A DNA stretch of 41,618 nucleotides, taken from a virus. Under the pieces are notes generated by a model. The model ran no database searches. It was not told where the DNA came from and saw only the letters and a list, made by a program, of their open reading frames with translations. The position numbers and the translations under genes were made by a program. Positions 7,910 to 17,675 of the stretch are shown here, piece by piece (position 1 is the stretch's first letter; every line of letters begins with the position of its first letter). The stretch is from IMG/VR virus record IMGVR_UViG_3300048921_000054, positions 1-41,618 of that record, one strand, 5' to 3'.

Positions 7910-9816
7910 TACGGATTCCTTAAGAAGCAGGCAGCGGCCACGGAATAAACATTCGATTCTTTCTGCGCGGTAGCAATCTGTTCATCCAAATCAGCCAGCG
8001 CCTGAGATAGCGTAACCTCTTGGCCGGTGTCGGGATGAAGTATTTTTGTTTCTGCATCAGCGGCCAGGTCGCGAGCAGTCAACAGGTCAAAGCTGTTTCC
8101 CGAGATGACTTCACCGGTATCCGGGTCCGTGCTTACCGCGCCAGAATCTTCCCGGCCAGATGAAAATGCACTACCTTCGCGCAATGCGGTTGGTGGAACG
8201 TCTGCATCAGCACGCGGCGGTGTAGTCGAAAGGCCAGCCTCACGGATATCTGCCTCCATCGCATCACGCATCGCAAGGCCTGTCACCTCTGTTTCAGGTC
8301 TAACCAACCCATCCAGACCCCTGATCTGCTGTGAGATATTAACTGGATCGCCATTTATCAGGCTTCGGGTTGCAGCATCCATAGCAGATACGTGCGCATT
8401 TACGCTTTCATTTGAGGCATGGATCACCGGCGCTGATTCAATGTCATAGTGCAGACCTTCGTTCAGTACATGGGCAGCATCGACATCGCTCGGTTTAATC
8501 GGCGACTGGTCAACAACATCGCGGAGGCTTTCAGGGATGATGCCCTGCTCAATGCGTGACAAGTCTGCTTTAGCTTCGAAAAATCTCCCGCCCCTGCTGC
8601 TGTCCGCCAGAGTTGCTGATTTTGTTTCGATTTGCTGTCGCAGATCCGTAACCTGCGCATCAAGTTGTGCGACCGCCTCTGAGCGCGTTGCCCGGGCAGT
8701 TGACAGTGTCTTTCCGCTGCCGGTTAGTTGGGTGTCTTTAATCTGCTGTAACTGTTTAGCAGCCTGGTCATACTGATATTGAAGATCATATATTTCAGAA
8801 GAGAGAGCCTTTCTCTCACCAACAGGTAAAAGGTTGCCAGCCAGCCCCTGAAGTTCAGCCACCCGAGATTCATAGGTTGGTGCAGGCGCGCTATCAACAG
8901 GTGCTGCATCTGCAACAGGAGCAGCCGACTCATTACCTGCTGACGCAACCGGCTCAGGTTGTACTGTTGTCCCATCATCAGGGATTGTCGCAGGTGCTGG
9001 CTGGCCTTCTGGCGCGGCTTCCGGCATAGCGTTACGCGTGGCAGTCCAGTGATGAAGGCCACCGAACGATGCCCCGAGAACAGCATCAACCATAATTGCC
9101 TGACCATCCCAGACGCGATACTGCTTCGCCATGTCTGAATAGCCGTTCTCGTCCAGCGTCTCACCCATCGCAAACCGGTTTAGACCACCAAACGATGTAT
9201 TGATCCCCACGCCCGATAACAGCCTGGTTGCCAGGCGTCCGCCAGCGGCAGCCGGTAATGCCATGCCCAAGGCATTGAACGCAGCCTGCTCAGTCGCCAG
9301 TGTTGTGGCTGTTTCAGGATTAACACCCTTTTTCAGAAAGTCCTGCCGAGTTGGCTCAAAGCTGCTGCCAAAGGCCACAGCCCCACCCGCCACCGGACCG
9401 CCAACGACTGTTGCGCCTATCGCTGGCACAAACTGACCGAGGCCATTCAGTATTTGCGCTGCGGTACCCTGAGTTGTGGCATCTGGTTTGACATACTGAC
9501 GAGCAGACTCAAGGGATTTAGTTGTGCTGTCATAGGCGTCATTCATTGCCTGGTCGGCGCCGGGATAAGCAAGTTTCAGCAGGTTGACGTTAGGTGCCGG
9601 TGAGTATGCAGCAATCTGAGAATCGACCAACTGGTTTGCAAACGTCAGTGCAGTCTGGCCGAGTCCAATAGTCCCTTCTGCGGCGCCGCGTGGAAAAGCT
9701 GACAGTGAACCGGCGAAGAATGTCGGATCATAGTCTTCTGGTCGGGCTGCTTTATCCTCTGACAGATTGTCAGTCCATGCCTGACCTTCCGGTGCTAAAT
9801 CAAAGATATCAGCCAT
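7909..9816 (-). CDS. Internal virion (ejection) protein with hydrophobic N-terminal half
   Basis: 635 residues. Residues 35-260 contain several Gly/Ala-rich segments (GQFVPAIGATVVGGPVAGGA) compatible with membrane insertion. Residues 290-310 are Ala/Pro-rich, and residues 330-420 form a Gln/Ala-rich coiled coil (YDLQYQYDQAAKQLQQIKDT). The C-terminal part is polar. No enzyme motif is seen. Membrane-active plus coiled-coil regions in a large virion gene fit a DNA-ejection protein. The stop and the next start share TAATG, and the upstream 840-residue gene overlaps by one base, indicating one coupled module. Confidence 0.65.
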   Translation of the reverse strand: MADIFDLAPEGQAWTDNLSEDKAARPEDYDPTFFAGSLSAFPRGAAEGTIGLGQTALTFANQLVDSQIAAYSPAPNVNLLKLAYPGADQAMNDAYDSTTKSLESARQYVKPDATTQGTAAQILNGLGQFVPAIGATVVGGPVAGGAVAFGSSFEPTRQDFLKKGVNPETATTLATEQAAFNALGMALPAAAGGRLATRLLSGVGINTSFGGLNRFAMGETLDENGYSDMAKQYRVWDGQAIMVDAVLGASFGGLHHWTATRNAMPEAAPEGQPAPATIPDDGTTVQPEPVASAGNESAAPVADAAPVDSAPAPTYESRVAELQGLAGNLLPVGERKALSSEIYDLQYQYDQAAKQLQQIKDTQLTGSGKTLSTARATRSEAVAQLDAQVTDLRQQIETKSATLADSSRGGRFFEAKADLSRIEQGIIPESLRDVVDQSPIKPSDVDAAHVLNEGLHYDIESAPVIHASNESVNAHVSAMDAATRSLINGDPVNISQQIRGLDGLVRPETEVTGLAMRDAMEADIREAGLSTTPPRADADVPPTALREGSAFSSGREDSGAVSTDPDTGEVISGNSFDLLTARDLAADAETKILHPDTGQEVTLSQALADLDEQIATAQKESNVYSVAAACFLRNP

Positions 9817-12338
9817 CAGTTAGCCCTCACGCTTACGGTGATTTCTTTCCCTGTGCGCGGGTCAACTGCCCAGCGGCCACTGCCTGACAGCAGGCGATAC
9901 TGACCGCTGCCAACGTTAACGGGCGTGAAGTTGGATTGGCCTGCAGGATTCAGCCCTGCCTCTTTCAGTGCGTCCTGAGCAGCCACCGTGTACCGGTCTT
10001 TGAACGTGCTTTTATCCATGCCAAAGGGCATGACGACATCACCACCCTGGAATCCTTTGTACACGCCGCCGGTTGCCATCAGTGCAGCCTTCTCTGCCGC
10101 GTCACTATTCACAGCGGTGGTCGCCGCATCGCCTGCATCGCCAGACCGGTATACGATCCCTGCGTATGCAGCTTTATAAATACCGAAGGCCATCTGACGT
10201 GCCTGCGGGTTATTGGCAAATGCATTGCCAACTTCATCATCGAATTTGCGCGTCAGTTTGTCGTCGCTCGGCAGACTGACCGGGCTGATCCCAGCTTTCT
10301 TCATCTCTTCTGTCGGGTTGACCAACTGATCGCCCAGCAGGATGGTTTTCGATGCGTCGTATTTATCCATCGTCGGTTTGTAGGCGATGAAATCACTGTA
10401 GGCAATACTGCCTGCGCGGTTGTCATATTGGTTGTCAGGCTTGCCCAGCAGCAAAGCGGAATAGGCCACAGCCGCGCTGTTTGGTGCCACAGCGCCAGCA
10501 AACTGACGCATTGCAGCAGGAGGGAGATTCTGCCCCATCGACTGAAGCATTGAAATTGTCTGATCGACGTTGGTGGTACCGCGAATGATTTGCGTGAAAC
10601 CCGCCGCTTCCTGCTGTGAAAGAAGTGGCGCGTTAATACCAATAGCTTTCAAATCACCACTGCTGGCGAACCGGCTTTTGATTTCATTGGAAACGTCATC
10701 CGGGTTGCTGGTGCTCAGTGGCTTATATGCGCCGAGGTCAATAGCTGCACCATACGGATCAGACTGTCGCTTTTGAATCACTGCCGCTGCAGCCGCTTTT
10801 ACATGGTCATAAGCACTAGCGCGTGAGGCGTAACCCTCACCGTCTGCTACCGTAGGTTCAAGTGATTTAACGGCAGCATTGATGCTGGCGGTAGGTAGAG
10901 TACGAAATGCACCAATATACTCACCGGCTTGTCGCTGGTTATCCAGATCCTGATAACGCTGCTGCCCTTCCCGGTAGCCATACGCGGCCACGAAATCTGA
11001 CTGGCTTGGCATGTTCGGATATTGAACACCGCGCTGGTAAGCGGCAGAGGCATCACGAATGGTATCGTCAAGCTGGGTGCGGTACTGAGCCTGTTGCTGC
11101 TTGCGCAACGCATCCGCCTGGCGGATAACAGTCGCCTGAGTGCTGGCATCCAGTTCATTGAAGTACGGGGTTTTGGTGACGCGGGCGACGGTATCCAACT
11201 GGGAGAACCCAAGAGCAGCCTGTACGCCTTTGTTCACCTGATCGGCACTGTAAGGAACCTTGCCATTTTCCTGCTTCATGATGGCGTTACACAGGCTTGC
11301 CAGCGTATTGGCATTGGTCAGGTCAAGCGGCTGATCAGCTGTAACACCGAGCTGCGCACACACGCTTTTGATGTAAGCCTGAGTGTCATTCTCTTTGCCG
11401 TCTTTGCCCGGTGGTGCCCAGCGGCTGATGATTTCAGCAGGTGTGTCGATTCCTTGCCTGCCATATGACAACAAGTTGCGCCCAAGAGCACGGATCCCAT
11501 GCTCAGGCGTCTCGAATTTAGCAAAGCGGCCATCACTGCCGATCTGTCCCTGCCAACTGTTGCTGTCATTAAACTCAATGTTCCCCGGATTGTTATTGCG
11601 GATGCCACGGGTACCGTCCACGACTTGTCCAGATGACACGCGAGTAGTGCCGCCAACGTCAGCCGGTTCCCCGTTCTGCGTAATGACGGCCATGTAATCT
11701 GAACCGAGCTGAGCATTAGCCGCGCCCAGCGCAGCGCGCTGAGTGTATTTAGTCTGCTCTGCCTGAATCTGTTCCGGTGACCAGCCCTGCGCGGCGCCAT
11801 AGGTTTCAATGGAGTTTTTTGTACGGGCATTGTTCAACTGATAAGCAGCAGGATCCGAATATAGGGACGCTGCCTGTGTGACGCCAGTTTCAACGATGGC
11901 CTGCTGCTGTCCGGCACGGTATTGCTGCATCTGCCCGTACTCATGCCGCTCAGCAGCACCAGATAGTTGGATTGCACCAGACTCCATCTGACGCTGCCAG
12001 TCACGCTGACGTGTTGCAGGAACTGACGCTGCCAGTTGGCTTGCCAATTCATGGTACTGACCGACAGCTTTCGGCGCGCTGCCGAGGGCGTTGCTGCCTT
12101 CGAGCTGATTCTGTGCCGTCTGGATCCCCTGCATGCCAGCATTCAGTTTAAGAACCGCATCCTGATACTGGCCGTCGTCGTATTTCACTTTCTCCTGAAC
12201 GATGACGTTGGAAAGGTTCTGACCAAAATCAGCGATAGCATCCAACGCACCAGGACGTTGCTGAATGTTGGCAGTGTTAACTGGACCAGGGCGATCTACA
12301 CTCTGCTGCTCATAACGTGGTACTGGTACTGTTGGCAT
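9816..12338 (-). CDS. Internal virion protein carrying a RNNNPGN-type peptidoglycan-active domain
   Basis: 840 residues. Residues 1-220 are Gln-rich and helical. Residues about 243-360 contain GIRNNNPGNIEF, then GRFAKFETPEHGIRALGRNL and SRWAPPGKDGKENDTQAYI, the signature of the RNNNPGN domain found in virion-associated wall-degrading proteins. The remainder is helical. I infer that the protein is ejected and locally opens peptidoglycan so DNA can pass, comparable in role to the transglycosylase domain of T7 gp16. It lies between the gp14-like protein and the other two ejection proteins. The enzymatic specificity is not established by the sequence. Confidence 0.75.
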   Translation of the reverse strand: MPTVPVPRYEQQSVDRPGPVNTANIQQRPGALDAIADFGQNLSNVIVQEKVKYDDGQYQDAVLKLNAGMQGIQTAQNQLEGSNALGSAPKAVGQYHELASQLAASVPATRQRDWQRQMESGAIQLSGAAERHEYGQMQQYRAGQQQAIVETGVTQAASLYSDPAAYQLNNARTKNSIETYGAAQGWSPEQIQAEQTKYTQRAALGAANAQLGSDYMAVITQNGEPADVGGTTRVSSGQVVDGTRGIRNNNPGNIEFNDSNSWQGQIGSDGRFAKFETPEHGIRALGRNLLSYGRQGIDTPAEIISRWAPPGKDGKENDTQAYIKSVCAQLGVTADQPLDLTNANTLASLCNAIMKQENGKVPYSADQVNKGVQAALGFSQLDTVARVTKTPYFNELDASTQATVIRQADALRKQQQAQYRTQLDDTIRDASAAYQRGVQYPNMPSQSDFVAAYGYREGQQRYQDLDNQRQAGEYIGAFRTLPTASINAAVKSLEPTVADGEGYASRASAYDHVKAAAAAVIQKRQSDPYGAAIDLGAYKPLSTSNPDDVSNEIKSRFASSGDLKAIGINAPLLSQQEAAGFTQIIRGTTNVDQTISMLQSMGQNLPPAAMRQFAGAVAPNSAAVAYSALLLGKPDNQYDNRAGSIAYSDFIAYKPTMDKYDASKTILLGDQLVNPTEEMKKAGISPVSLPSDDKLTRKFDDEVGNAFANNPQARQMAFGIYKAAYAGIVYRSGDAGDAATTAVNSDAAEKAALMATGGVYKGFQGGDVVMPFGMDKSTFKDRYTVAAQDALKEAGLNPAGQSNFTPVNVGSGQYRLLSGSGRWAVDPRTGKEITVSVRAN

Positions 12339-12347
12339 GACGTCACC

Positions 12348-12908
12348 TTAGAATGTGAATGCGTTTGTTCCATATTTCGATTTGCTGGCATTGGTAAATA
12401 GCCCTGCTGATGAACTTGAGCCAGCAGCCGAACCACCAAGACCCATTGTCTGGTAGGCAGAGAATCCAGATAGCGATGCATTCAAAATTGTTGAGCCAGC
12501 TTTTGAATATCCGGCGTTCTGGTCAATCTGCCCCTGCGCACGGCTGGCGCTGGCTTGGAAATCCAGACCAGCAGCCTGGCGCTGCGCATTATTGATGGTA
12601 GTCAGCGCATCAAGTTCAGTGCCTGATGCGGTATCACCGAAGGTATTCAGCGCCGATCCGGATGTCATATCCGTACCATTGGCACCGAATGCTGCCGCCT
12701 GCCGCCCAACAATTTGCTTGCCCTGATTTCTCTGCTGAAGCGCCTGCGCATTGCCCGCATTAATCGCATCACGCCCTGCCTGTTCCTGCGCGTCTGCGTT
12801 GGCGTTTGCAACTTTCTTCGCGTCGTTGCCTTGCTTCACTGCGCTGGCAGCCGATGCAGCCGCTGCAATGGCAGTAATAGCCAGAACTGCTGTGGTTGGC
12901 TCACACAT
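12348..12908 (-). CDS. Internal virion protein, T7 gp14-like
   Basis: 186 residues. The N-terminus has a hydrophobic Ala-rich stretch (AVLAITAIAAAASAASAVKQ) followed by an Ala/Asn/Gln-rich helical region and a Gly/Ser-rich tail. This composition, the size and the position just after the gp13-like gene match T7 gp14-type proteins, which are ejected first and insert in the outer membrane. A conserved-looking block (RQAAAFGANGTDMTSGSALN) is typical of these proteins in enterobacterial podoviruses. The assignment is by composition and synteny. Confidence 0.7.
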   Translation of the reverse strand: MCEPTTAVLAITAIAAAASAASAVKQGNDAKKVANANADAQEQAGRDAINAGNAQALQQRNQGKQIVGRQAAAFGANGTDMTSGSALNTFGDTASGTELDALTTINNAQRQAAGLDFQASASRAQGQIDQNAGYSKAGSTILNASLSGFSAYQTMGLGGSAAGSSSSAGLFTNASKSKYGTNAFTF

Positions 12909-13372
12909 TATTCAGCCCTCAGATGGAAATGGTGGAAAGGTAATTGCAACGCGCCATAGGGTTGCGCGTCATTTAGCGTGAAACCAAGCCAGTGCAGCCA
13001 CGATTTCGCGGCGGTATTGCGGGCATCAACAAAGTTTTCGAGGCGCGGGTACAGCGCCAGCATTTGTGCCAGTACCGGGTGACAATGACGAAGAAAGGTA
13101 ACCTGCACTTTCTCCAGCCTGTCGGTGCCAACCAGCCAGGGAACCCCGAAGCCGGTAAGCATTGAGGCAGGACAGACACCAAAGATCCCTACAACCTCAC
13201 CATCGATGAGACCAGCCCAGCAGATTGATGAGGCATTCATCGACCGGCGCAACACTTCGTCAGGATTGATAAGTGCAGCAGCATAGAACTCGTCAATGTC
13301 CGCCTGGCGAATGAAAGGCAGCATCTCTGCTGCGTGCTGCTCTGTGGCCGGTACGATTTCGATTTTGCGCAT
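12908..13372 (-). CDS. T7 gp13-like (DUF2833) protein with a GNAT-like fold
   Basis: 154 residues from ATG 13372, which has AGGTGG five bases upstream; an in-frame GTG at 13381 is the alternative. The sequence looks like a short GNAT-type protein (AGLIDGEVVGIFGVCPAS, then ARNTAAKSWLHWLGFTLND) and resembles the phage family of T7 gp13, needed for morphogenesis. Whether it binds acetyl-CoA is unclear, since the pyrophosphate-binding loop is not well conserved. It lies between the nozzle gene and the gp14-like gene, exactly as in T7. Confidence 0.7.
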   Translation of the reverse strand: MRKIEIVPATEQHAAEMLPFIRQADIDEFYAAALINPDEVLRRSMNASSICWAGLIDGEVVGIFGVCPASMLTGFGVPWLVGTDRLEKVQVTFLRHCHPVLAQMLALYPRLENFVDARNTAAKSWLHWLGFTLNDAQPYGALQLPFHHFHLRAE

Positions 13373-13373
13373 A

Positions 13374-15833
13374 TCAGCCACCTACCGTAATTTTCGGGAT
13401 GATGGACAGAATGGAGAGCGGAAGCGGATCCGACTGACTGACGATTACGCGGCCTGACTTATCCCACTCCGAATCGAGATCAACGGTCACCAGTCCGGTT
13501 TTATTGCTGACCGGGTCGTCGTAAAACTCAAACTCACGCTGCGGATATTCGTACATCTTCCCGCCCGGCGTTCCGGCGAAAATACCGCGGCTGTCCTGCA
13601 CCATGATGTCGGCTTTGTTGATGATTTTTTTCTTGTCGAGAATGGTTTCCTGCCCGGCGAAATTGATGTCCAGCGTTTCAATCACGGCGTTAATTGGCAG
13701 CCCGACATGGACAACAGCCCCTGGCGTTTCCAGTGAAATAGCGCCGCCGCTGACAACCTTTTGAGGTTCAACATTGCCGTCGGAAAGAATGCTGACGGTC
13801 TGGCCTTCGAGGTGAGACAGGCCGGAGAAATTGGCTTTCGCCATATTCCATGACGCGGTGACCACACCCTGAAATTGTGCAGGCACGTTTCTGTTTGCGC
13901 GCACCGTGACAACATTCCCACTGCCTACTGCGACAATCAGCAACTTCAGGATCATGTCAGTCGCATCTTCGGTGTATGGCAGATGAATTTCATCGCCAAC
14001 ATTCCCGCCTGAGAAGAAGCTGGCGCCGCTGATTGTCAGCGTGTAATCAGTGCGATAATCCCAGTCTCCGCTACCACCAGTCAGGATGACGGTTCTTGCC
14101 CCGTCAGTATTGCGGCCGTCGTAACTCAGCCCGCTATCAACGATGAATGAATCGCTGATGTCTGCGAACATGCGGGAATCGAGACGCTCTATGTAGCGCT
14201 TGGTCTGCCCGTTAATAACGCGGCGCACAACGGCATACACAGCATCTTCATTACCTTCACTGATGCTGCAAACTGACTCGTAATAGCCGTTTGTCACCGG
14301 GTGCGGGTGCCATGCGACAACCTGCTGATCGCGCAGATAAGTCAGGCCCATGAGCAGGCCATCATCACGGATGCACCAGACGATGCTGAATGGCGTGATG
14401 GCGAAAGCCCAGTCAACAATCTGGTGACCGATAAACAGATGGTTTGCCAGAATGGTGAGGTCAGAACCCTGAAATCCGTCAACATCGAATGAGTACGCCA
14501 GATCGCGAACAGCACCACCCTTCTGCTGCACGAACAACGCTACATTGCTGATGGCAATCGGCGGCACATCGCTGGCGCCGTTCTGTCCCTGAGAGCTGAA
14601 ATTGAACGTCGAAGGTGTAAGCGTGCTGGTCTGGTCGCCGTTGACCTTGTATTCACCGCCGGATGTCAGGACCACCAGAGAACCTACATCGATCATGTGC
14701 CTGATTTTATTCAGTTGCCGACCGGCATACGTATAGCTGATCGCATCATCATCGACGGACGGAACAGAAGTACCGAAGTCTTTATAGTCGCCGCTCTTGC
14801 TAGTCCATACCGTTTGTGGGAATGAGTTAGAGGCAGCGAACATCAGGCGCTGCTGGAAATAAACGACGGTAGACGGATAACCATCCACGCTGTTCCATGC
14901 GAACTTCGCCCACTTGTAGCTCGGCGTCGTAACCAGGTCTTTAGGCAGACGGTTAACAACATCAGCGGTCGCGGTCAGGCCGTCACCAGCGACAGCCGTA
15001 ATTCTGGCAATGCCATTACCACTATGCAGATACAGCCATTCGACGCTGTTGTCTTCGCCATACCAACCATCCAGAGCCTTGCCATCTGTGTGCGTCGGCG
15101 CAACGGTACCGGTCTTACCTGCGCGTGTGCATTCATAATAGTTGGTTGAGTATCGGATCTGATCACCGACGACAACAGTTCTGTCTGTTTCCCACTTCGC
15201 GATTTCACCGGTGTTCAACTGCTCGATAAAGAACAGCGTCCCTACCTGTTCAGCAGTGAATATGGCGCTCGTTGACGTGAGCGTGACCGTGCCTGTTTCT
15301 CCTGAGGTGGCGACTGTTATCGCCTCATCAATGTTGCCATCCTGAAACGGGCCATCGTTGGTGCTTACCAGCGCGGTGCGCCAGTCTTCATTGCCATACC
15401 TGCGGATTTCCATAGGCGGATAATTGGCATGGCAGATGGTCATCACGTCAGCGGACTGCGTGAACTTCAGCATGAACAGATCGGCTTCGGCGTAAGGTGT
15501 GGTCACCTCCACCGGCTGGCCTGTGCTTGGTCCTGATGTATAGAGAACCGGAGCGCCATTAGCCCAGACGCGCATATAGCCTGCGCCAAATTCCAGCGCA
15601 AAGGTCTGGCTCACTGAGAACTGGAATGGGATTAACCGGCATTTCTGTGAGGAGTTTTTTGCCTCGCCAAGGAAGCGGAATCCGGCGCGGTTATCAACCC
15701 CGCCAAACTGGCGCACCATGAAGTTACGGCAGCGGCGCAGTGAACTGGCGTAGCGCTCAAGGTCAACGCGGCCGTAAAGGTTTGGGGAGATTTCACCACC
15801 GGCAAATGATGCCTGCATTGCGCTAACGGCCAT
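13374..15833 (-). CDS. Tail nozzle protein, T7 gp12 (tail tubular protein B) type
   Basis: 819 residues, beginning with a block typical of this family (SFAGGEISPNLYGRVDLERY, then SLRRCRNFMVRQFGGVDNRAG). The rest is beta-rich with many aromatic and Gly residues and no catalytic motif. In podoviruses a hexamer of this protein forms the distal tail tube below the adaptor ring and carries the spikes. It directly follows the adaptor gene, overlapping it by one base, and its stop overlaps the start region of the gp13-like gene. I am confident of the role from the N-terminal block and synteny. Confidence 0.8.
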   Translation of the reverse strand: MAVSAMQASFAGGEISPNLYGRVDLERYASSLRRCRNFMVRQFGGVDNRAGFRFLGEAKNSSQKCRLIPFQFSVSQTFALEFGAGYMRVWANGAPVLYTSGPSTGQPVEVTTPYAEADLFMLKFTQSADVMTICHANYPPMEIRRYGNEDWRTALVSTNDGPFQDGNIDEAITVATSGETGTVTLTSTSAIFTAEQVGTLFFIEQLNTGEIAKWETDRTVVVGDQIRYSTNYYECTRAGKTGTVAPTHTDGKALDGWYGEDNSVEWLYLHSGNGIARITAVAGDGLTATADVVNRLPKDLVTTPSYKWAKFAWNSVDGYPSTVVYFQQRLMFAASNSFPQTVWTSKSGDYKDFGTSVPSVDDDAISYTYAGRQLNKIRHMIDVGSLVVLTSGGEYKVNGDQTSTLTPSTFNFSSQGQNGASDVPPIAISNVALFVQQKGGAVRDLAYSFDVDGFQGSDLTILANHLFIGHQIVDWAFAITPFSIVWCIRDDGLLMGLTYLRDQQVVAWHPHPVTNGYYESVCSISEGNEDAVYAVVRRVINGQTKRYIERLDSRMFADISDSFIVDSGLSYDGRNTDGARTVILTGGSGDWDYRTDYTLTISGASFFSGGNVGDEIHLPYTEDATDMILKLLIVAVGSGNVVTVRANRNVPAQFQGVVTASWNMAKANFSGLSHLEGQTVSILSDGNVEPQKVVSGGAISLETPGAVVHVGLPINAVIETLDINFAGQETILDKKKIINKADIMVQDSRGIFAGTPGGKMYEYPQREFEFYDDPVSNKTGLVTVDLDSEWDKSGRVIVSQSDPLPLSILSIIPKITVGG

Positions 15834-16438
15834 TATGACAACCTCGCTATGGTGAACTCCGATTCTGGCACCAGTGGTTCCTGAGATTCATTATTGGAAT
15901 GCGCAACGCCTGCCAGCACCATCGCGTTGTACATCTGCAGTGCTTTATTGCCAAGATCACCAGAGGCGGCCAGTGGCATGGCAAATTCAGCGGCCAGCTT
16001 CCAGCTCAGAGCGTCGGCGAACTGTGCGTCAAACATGTTCGGGTCTGTGATCTTGCCAACGTAACGCAGTTGGGCTTCAGGCTGATTGGTGTAGATTATC
16101 TTCCCGGTGCCTGCTGCATCTGACCCCACCTCATACGTCACACGCATCCCCGGCGCCGGATAACGGATACCAGGCGTCATGATTTCTGTAATGCGCATGC
16201 AGTCTGTCGGATAGCGGTATGCAAACTGCCAGTCAGTTGAAGGAGTATCCAGATCGGCAAGGGCGACACGCTTTGATGCGAAGTTCCAGTCGAAATCACT
16301 CAGCACGGTATCGCGTGAGGACTCATAGAATACGTTGGCAACATCGGCCTGCTTACTCTGCTCGCTCAGGCTGTTGATGGTTCGTGAGCTGCCGATGCGC
16401 ATCAGCGCGATATTGCAGATCTGGATAACTGAGGCCAT
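15833..16438 (-). CDS. Tail adaptor, T7 gp11 (tail tubular protein A) type
   Basis: 201 residues, starting MASVIQICNIALMRIGSSRT with the following ARDTVL-like block (YESSRDTVLSDFDWNFA), characteristic of the podovirus head-tail adaptor family. About residues 65-140 are beta-rich and the C-terminus (ALSWKLAAEFAMPLAASGDL) is helical. A ring of this protein connects the portal to the tail nozzle. It is joined by single-base overlaps to the genes on both sides. Confidence 0.85.
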   Translation of the reverse strand: MASVIQICNIALMRIGSSRTINSLSEQSKQADVANVFYESSRDTVLSDFDWNFASKRVALADLDTPSTDWQFAYRYPTDCMRITEIMTPGIRYPAPGMRVTYEVGSDAAGTGKIIYTNQPEAQLRYVGKITDPNMFDAQFADALSWKLAAEFAMPLAASGDLGNKALQMYNAMVLAGVAHSNNESQEPLVPESEFTIARLS

Positions 16439-16767
16439 TACGCATCACTCCCGTACAGCGTGTCAGCGGCGGTCTTCTGTGGCTCAGCAGCGCCATCCAT
16501 CAGGCCGATATCAGTGATCTGCATTTCCACGCTACTGTATGAGTCTTCACCATCTTCACGCATGCTGGTAGACAGCACTTTCACTTTGCCGACCAGCATC
16601 ATTTCAGACCCGACCTTAGGCAATGCAATGCCCAGCTTTTTCAGCGTTTCATCGTTGAGGGTAATGCGCAGGCCCCAAGGATAATCGTCACGCTCTACCG
16701 TCTTGCCTTCTTCATTTTGAAAGCTGTCAGTTCCCTGCTTAAGATTGACCATCTGCGGTTGTTTCAT
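16438..16767 (-). CDS. Head-associated protein, candidate capsid staple (epsilon15 gp10 position)
   Basis: 109 residues, no membrane segment. The middle contains a beta-rich segment (VGSEMMLVGKVKVLSTSMRE) and the sequence SYSSVEMQITDIGLM, compatible with a small jelly-roll. Length and position, third gene after the major capsid protein, match what I recall for the epsilon15 gp10 staple. The C-terminus KTAADTLYGSDA closely resembles that of the scaffold (RSAADVLYGKN), suggesting a common capsid-docking peptide. The alternative is a general phage structural protein of unknown location. Confidence 0.55.
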   Translation of the reverse strand: MKQPQMVNLKQGTDSFQNEEGKTVERDDYPWGLRITLNDETLKKLGIALPKVGSEMMLVGKVKVLSTSMREDGEDSYSSVEMQITDIGLMDGAAEPQKTAADTLYGSDA

Positions 16768-16817
16768 GTCGATGCTCCGGAGAGTAAAGGGGCTTTCGCC
16801 CCTTCAGGAAGTGACTG

Positions 16818-17174
16818 TTAAACGCCTAACTCAGCGCGTTTTTCAGCAATTTTGGTCTTCATGGTTTCAGCCTTCATGGCCGGGTGCGGCGCAGCGTTGA
16901 ATAGCGCTTGGTATTCATCACGCAAAGCAGCCAGATCGATATCAGCCTGATTAGAACCGCCACCTTCGGTATTCAGACCCAGTGGCTTATCACCTTCTGG
17001 CTCTGGCTCCACGTAGTTCTTATCAGCCTTCTTCTTCGCTTCTTTAGCCGCGTCATTGATCGGCTCCAGCGCGCTGCCTGGTTTGCCGTCGTATTCCACT
17101 TCATCACCTTCAAACAAGAGCTGTTTGTGGATGTATGAAGTAGCCAGCACTTTGTAACGTGCAACTTCTGACAT
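16818..17174 (-). CDS. Head-region protein of unknown function
   Basis: 118 residues. The N-terminal 35 residues (RYKVLATSYIHKQLLFEGDE) look like a small beta domain, followed by a charged linker rich in Lys, Glu, Pro and Asp, and a C-terminal helical hairpin (LRDEYQALFNAAPHPAMKAE, ending IAEKRAELGV) similar to the short HeH/LEM-type modules often found in phage head proteins. It lies between the Bbp16-like cement gene and the candidate staple gene. The role is unknown; a capsid accessory protein is likely from position. Confidence 0.6.
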   Translation of the reverse strand: MSEVARYKVLATSYIHKQLLFEGDEVEYDGKPGSALEPINDAAKEAKKKADKNYVEPEPEGDKPLGLNTEGGGSNQADIDLAALRDEYQALFNAAPHPAMKAETMKTKIAEKRAELGV

Positions 17175-17185
17175 GTTGCCCCCTG

Positions 17186-17620
17186 TTATTTAACGGTGAA
17201 GCCAGACGCGTAGAACGTATTCGCATCGACATCGAGGTTAATACCGGCAGTGAAAGCACCAGCAGTCAGTGGGCCAGTTGCCACCACGTAGTTAACGCGC
17301 AGGTATTTCAGAACGCCCTGCGGAACTTTGGTGGACAGAATGCGCTTACCGGCCACTAATGCCGCCAGCGCCAGAGACCCGCTGTCATACAGCGTTACCC
17401 AGGTGGCGTTATCGGTACTGGTTTGCAACTGAACGTTAAGGGTCGCAGCACCGGCGGCAGTAGCCGTGGTATTGACGTTGACCCAGAATTCAAGTGGCTC
17501 ACCCACGCCAATATCGCGGCGCGTGCCTTTCAGCGGACTTAGGTCAATCACATCGGTTGAAGCAGCTGTAGCGGTAACCGCCTGCGCTTCGGAGAACATC
17601 AACAGTTTGTCGAGGATCAT
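17186..17620 (-). CDS. Bbp16-family capsid cement protein
   Basis: 144 residues, beginning MILDKLLMFSEAQAVTATAA and containing RRDIGVGEPLEFWVNV, the hallmark of the cement protein family named after BPP-1 Bbp16. The rest is beta-rich and Ala/Thr-rich, consistent with a jelly-roll. In BPP-1 the protein sits on the capsid surface at local two-fold axes and stabilises the shell. It lies directly downstream of the capsid gene, as in BPP-1. Confidence is high for the family, based on recognised sequence blocks. Confidence 0.8.
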   Translation of the reverse strand: MILDKLLMFSEAQAVTATAASTDVIDLSPLKGTRRDIGVGEPLEFWVNVNTTATAAGAATLNVQLQTSTDNATWVTLYDSGSLALAALVAGKRILSTKVPQGVLKYLRVNYVVATGPLTAGAFTAGINLDVDANTFYASGFTVK

Positions 17621-17675
17621 CTTTATTTCTCCAATGAGTGGGCTACATCAGCAGCCCATCAGTTAAGGTCAGCGG

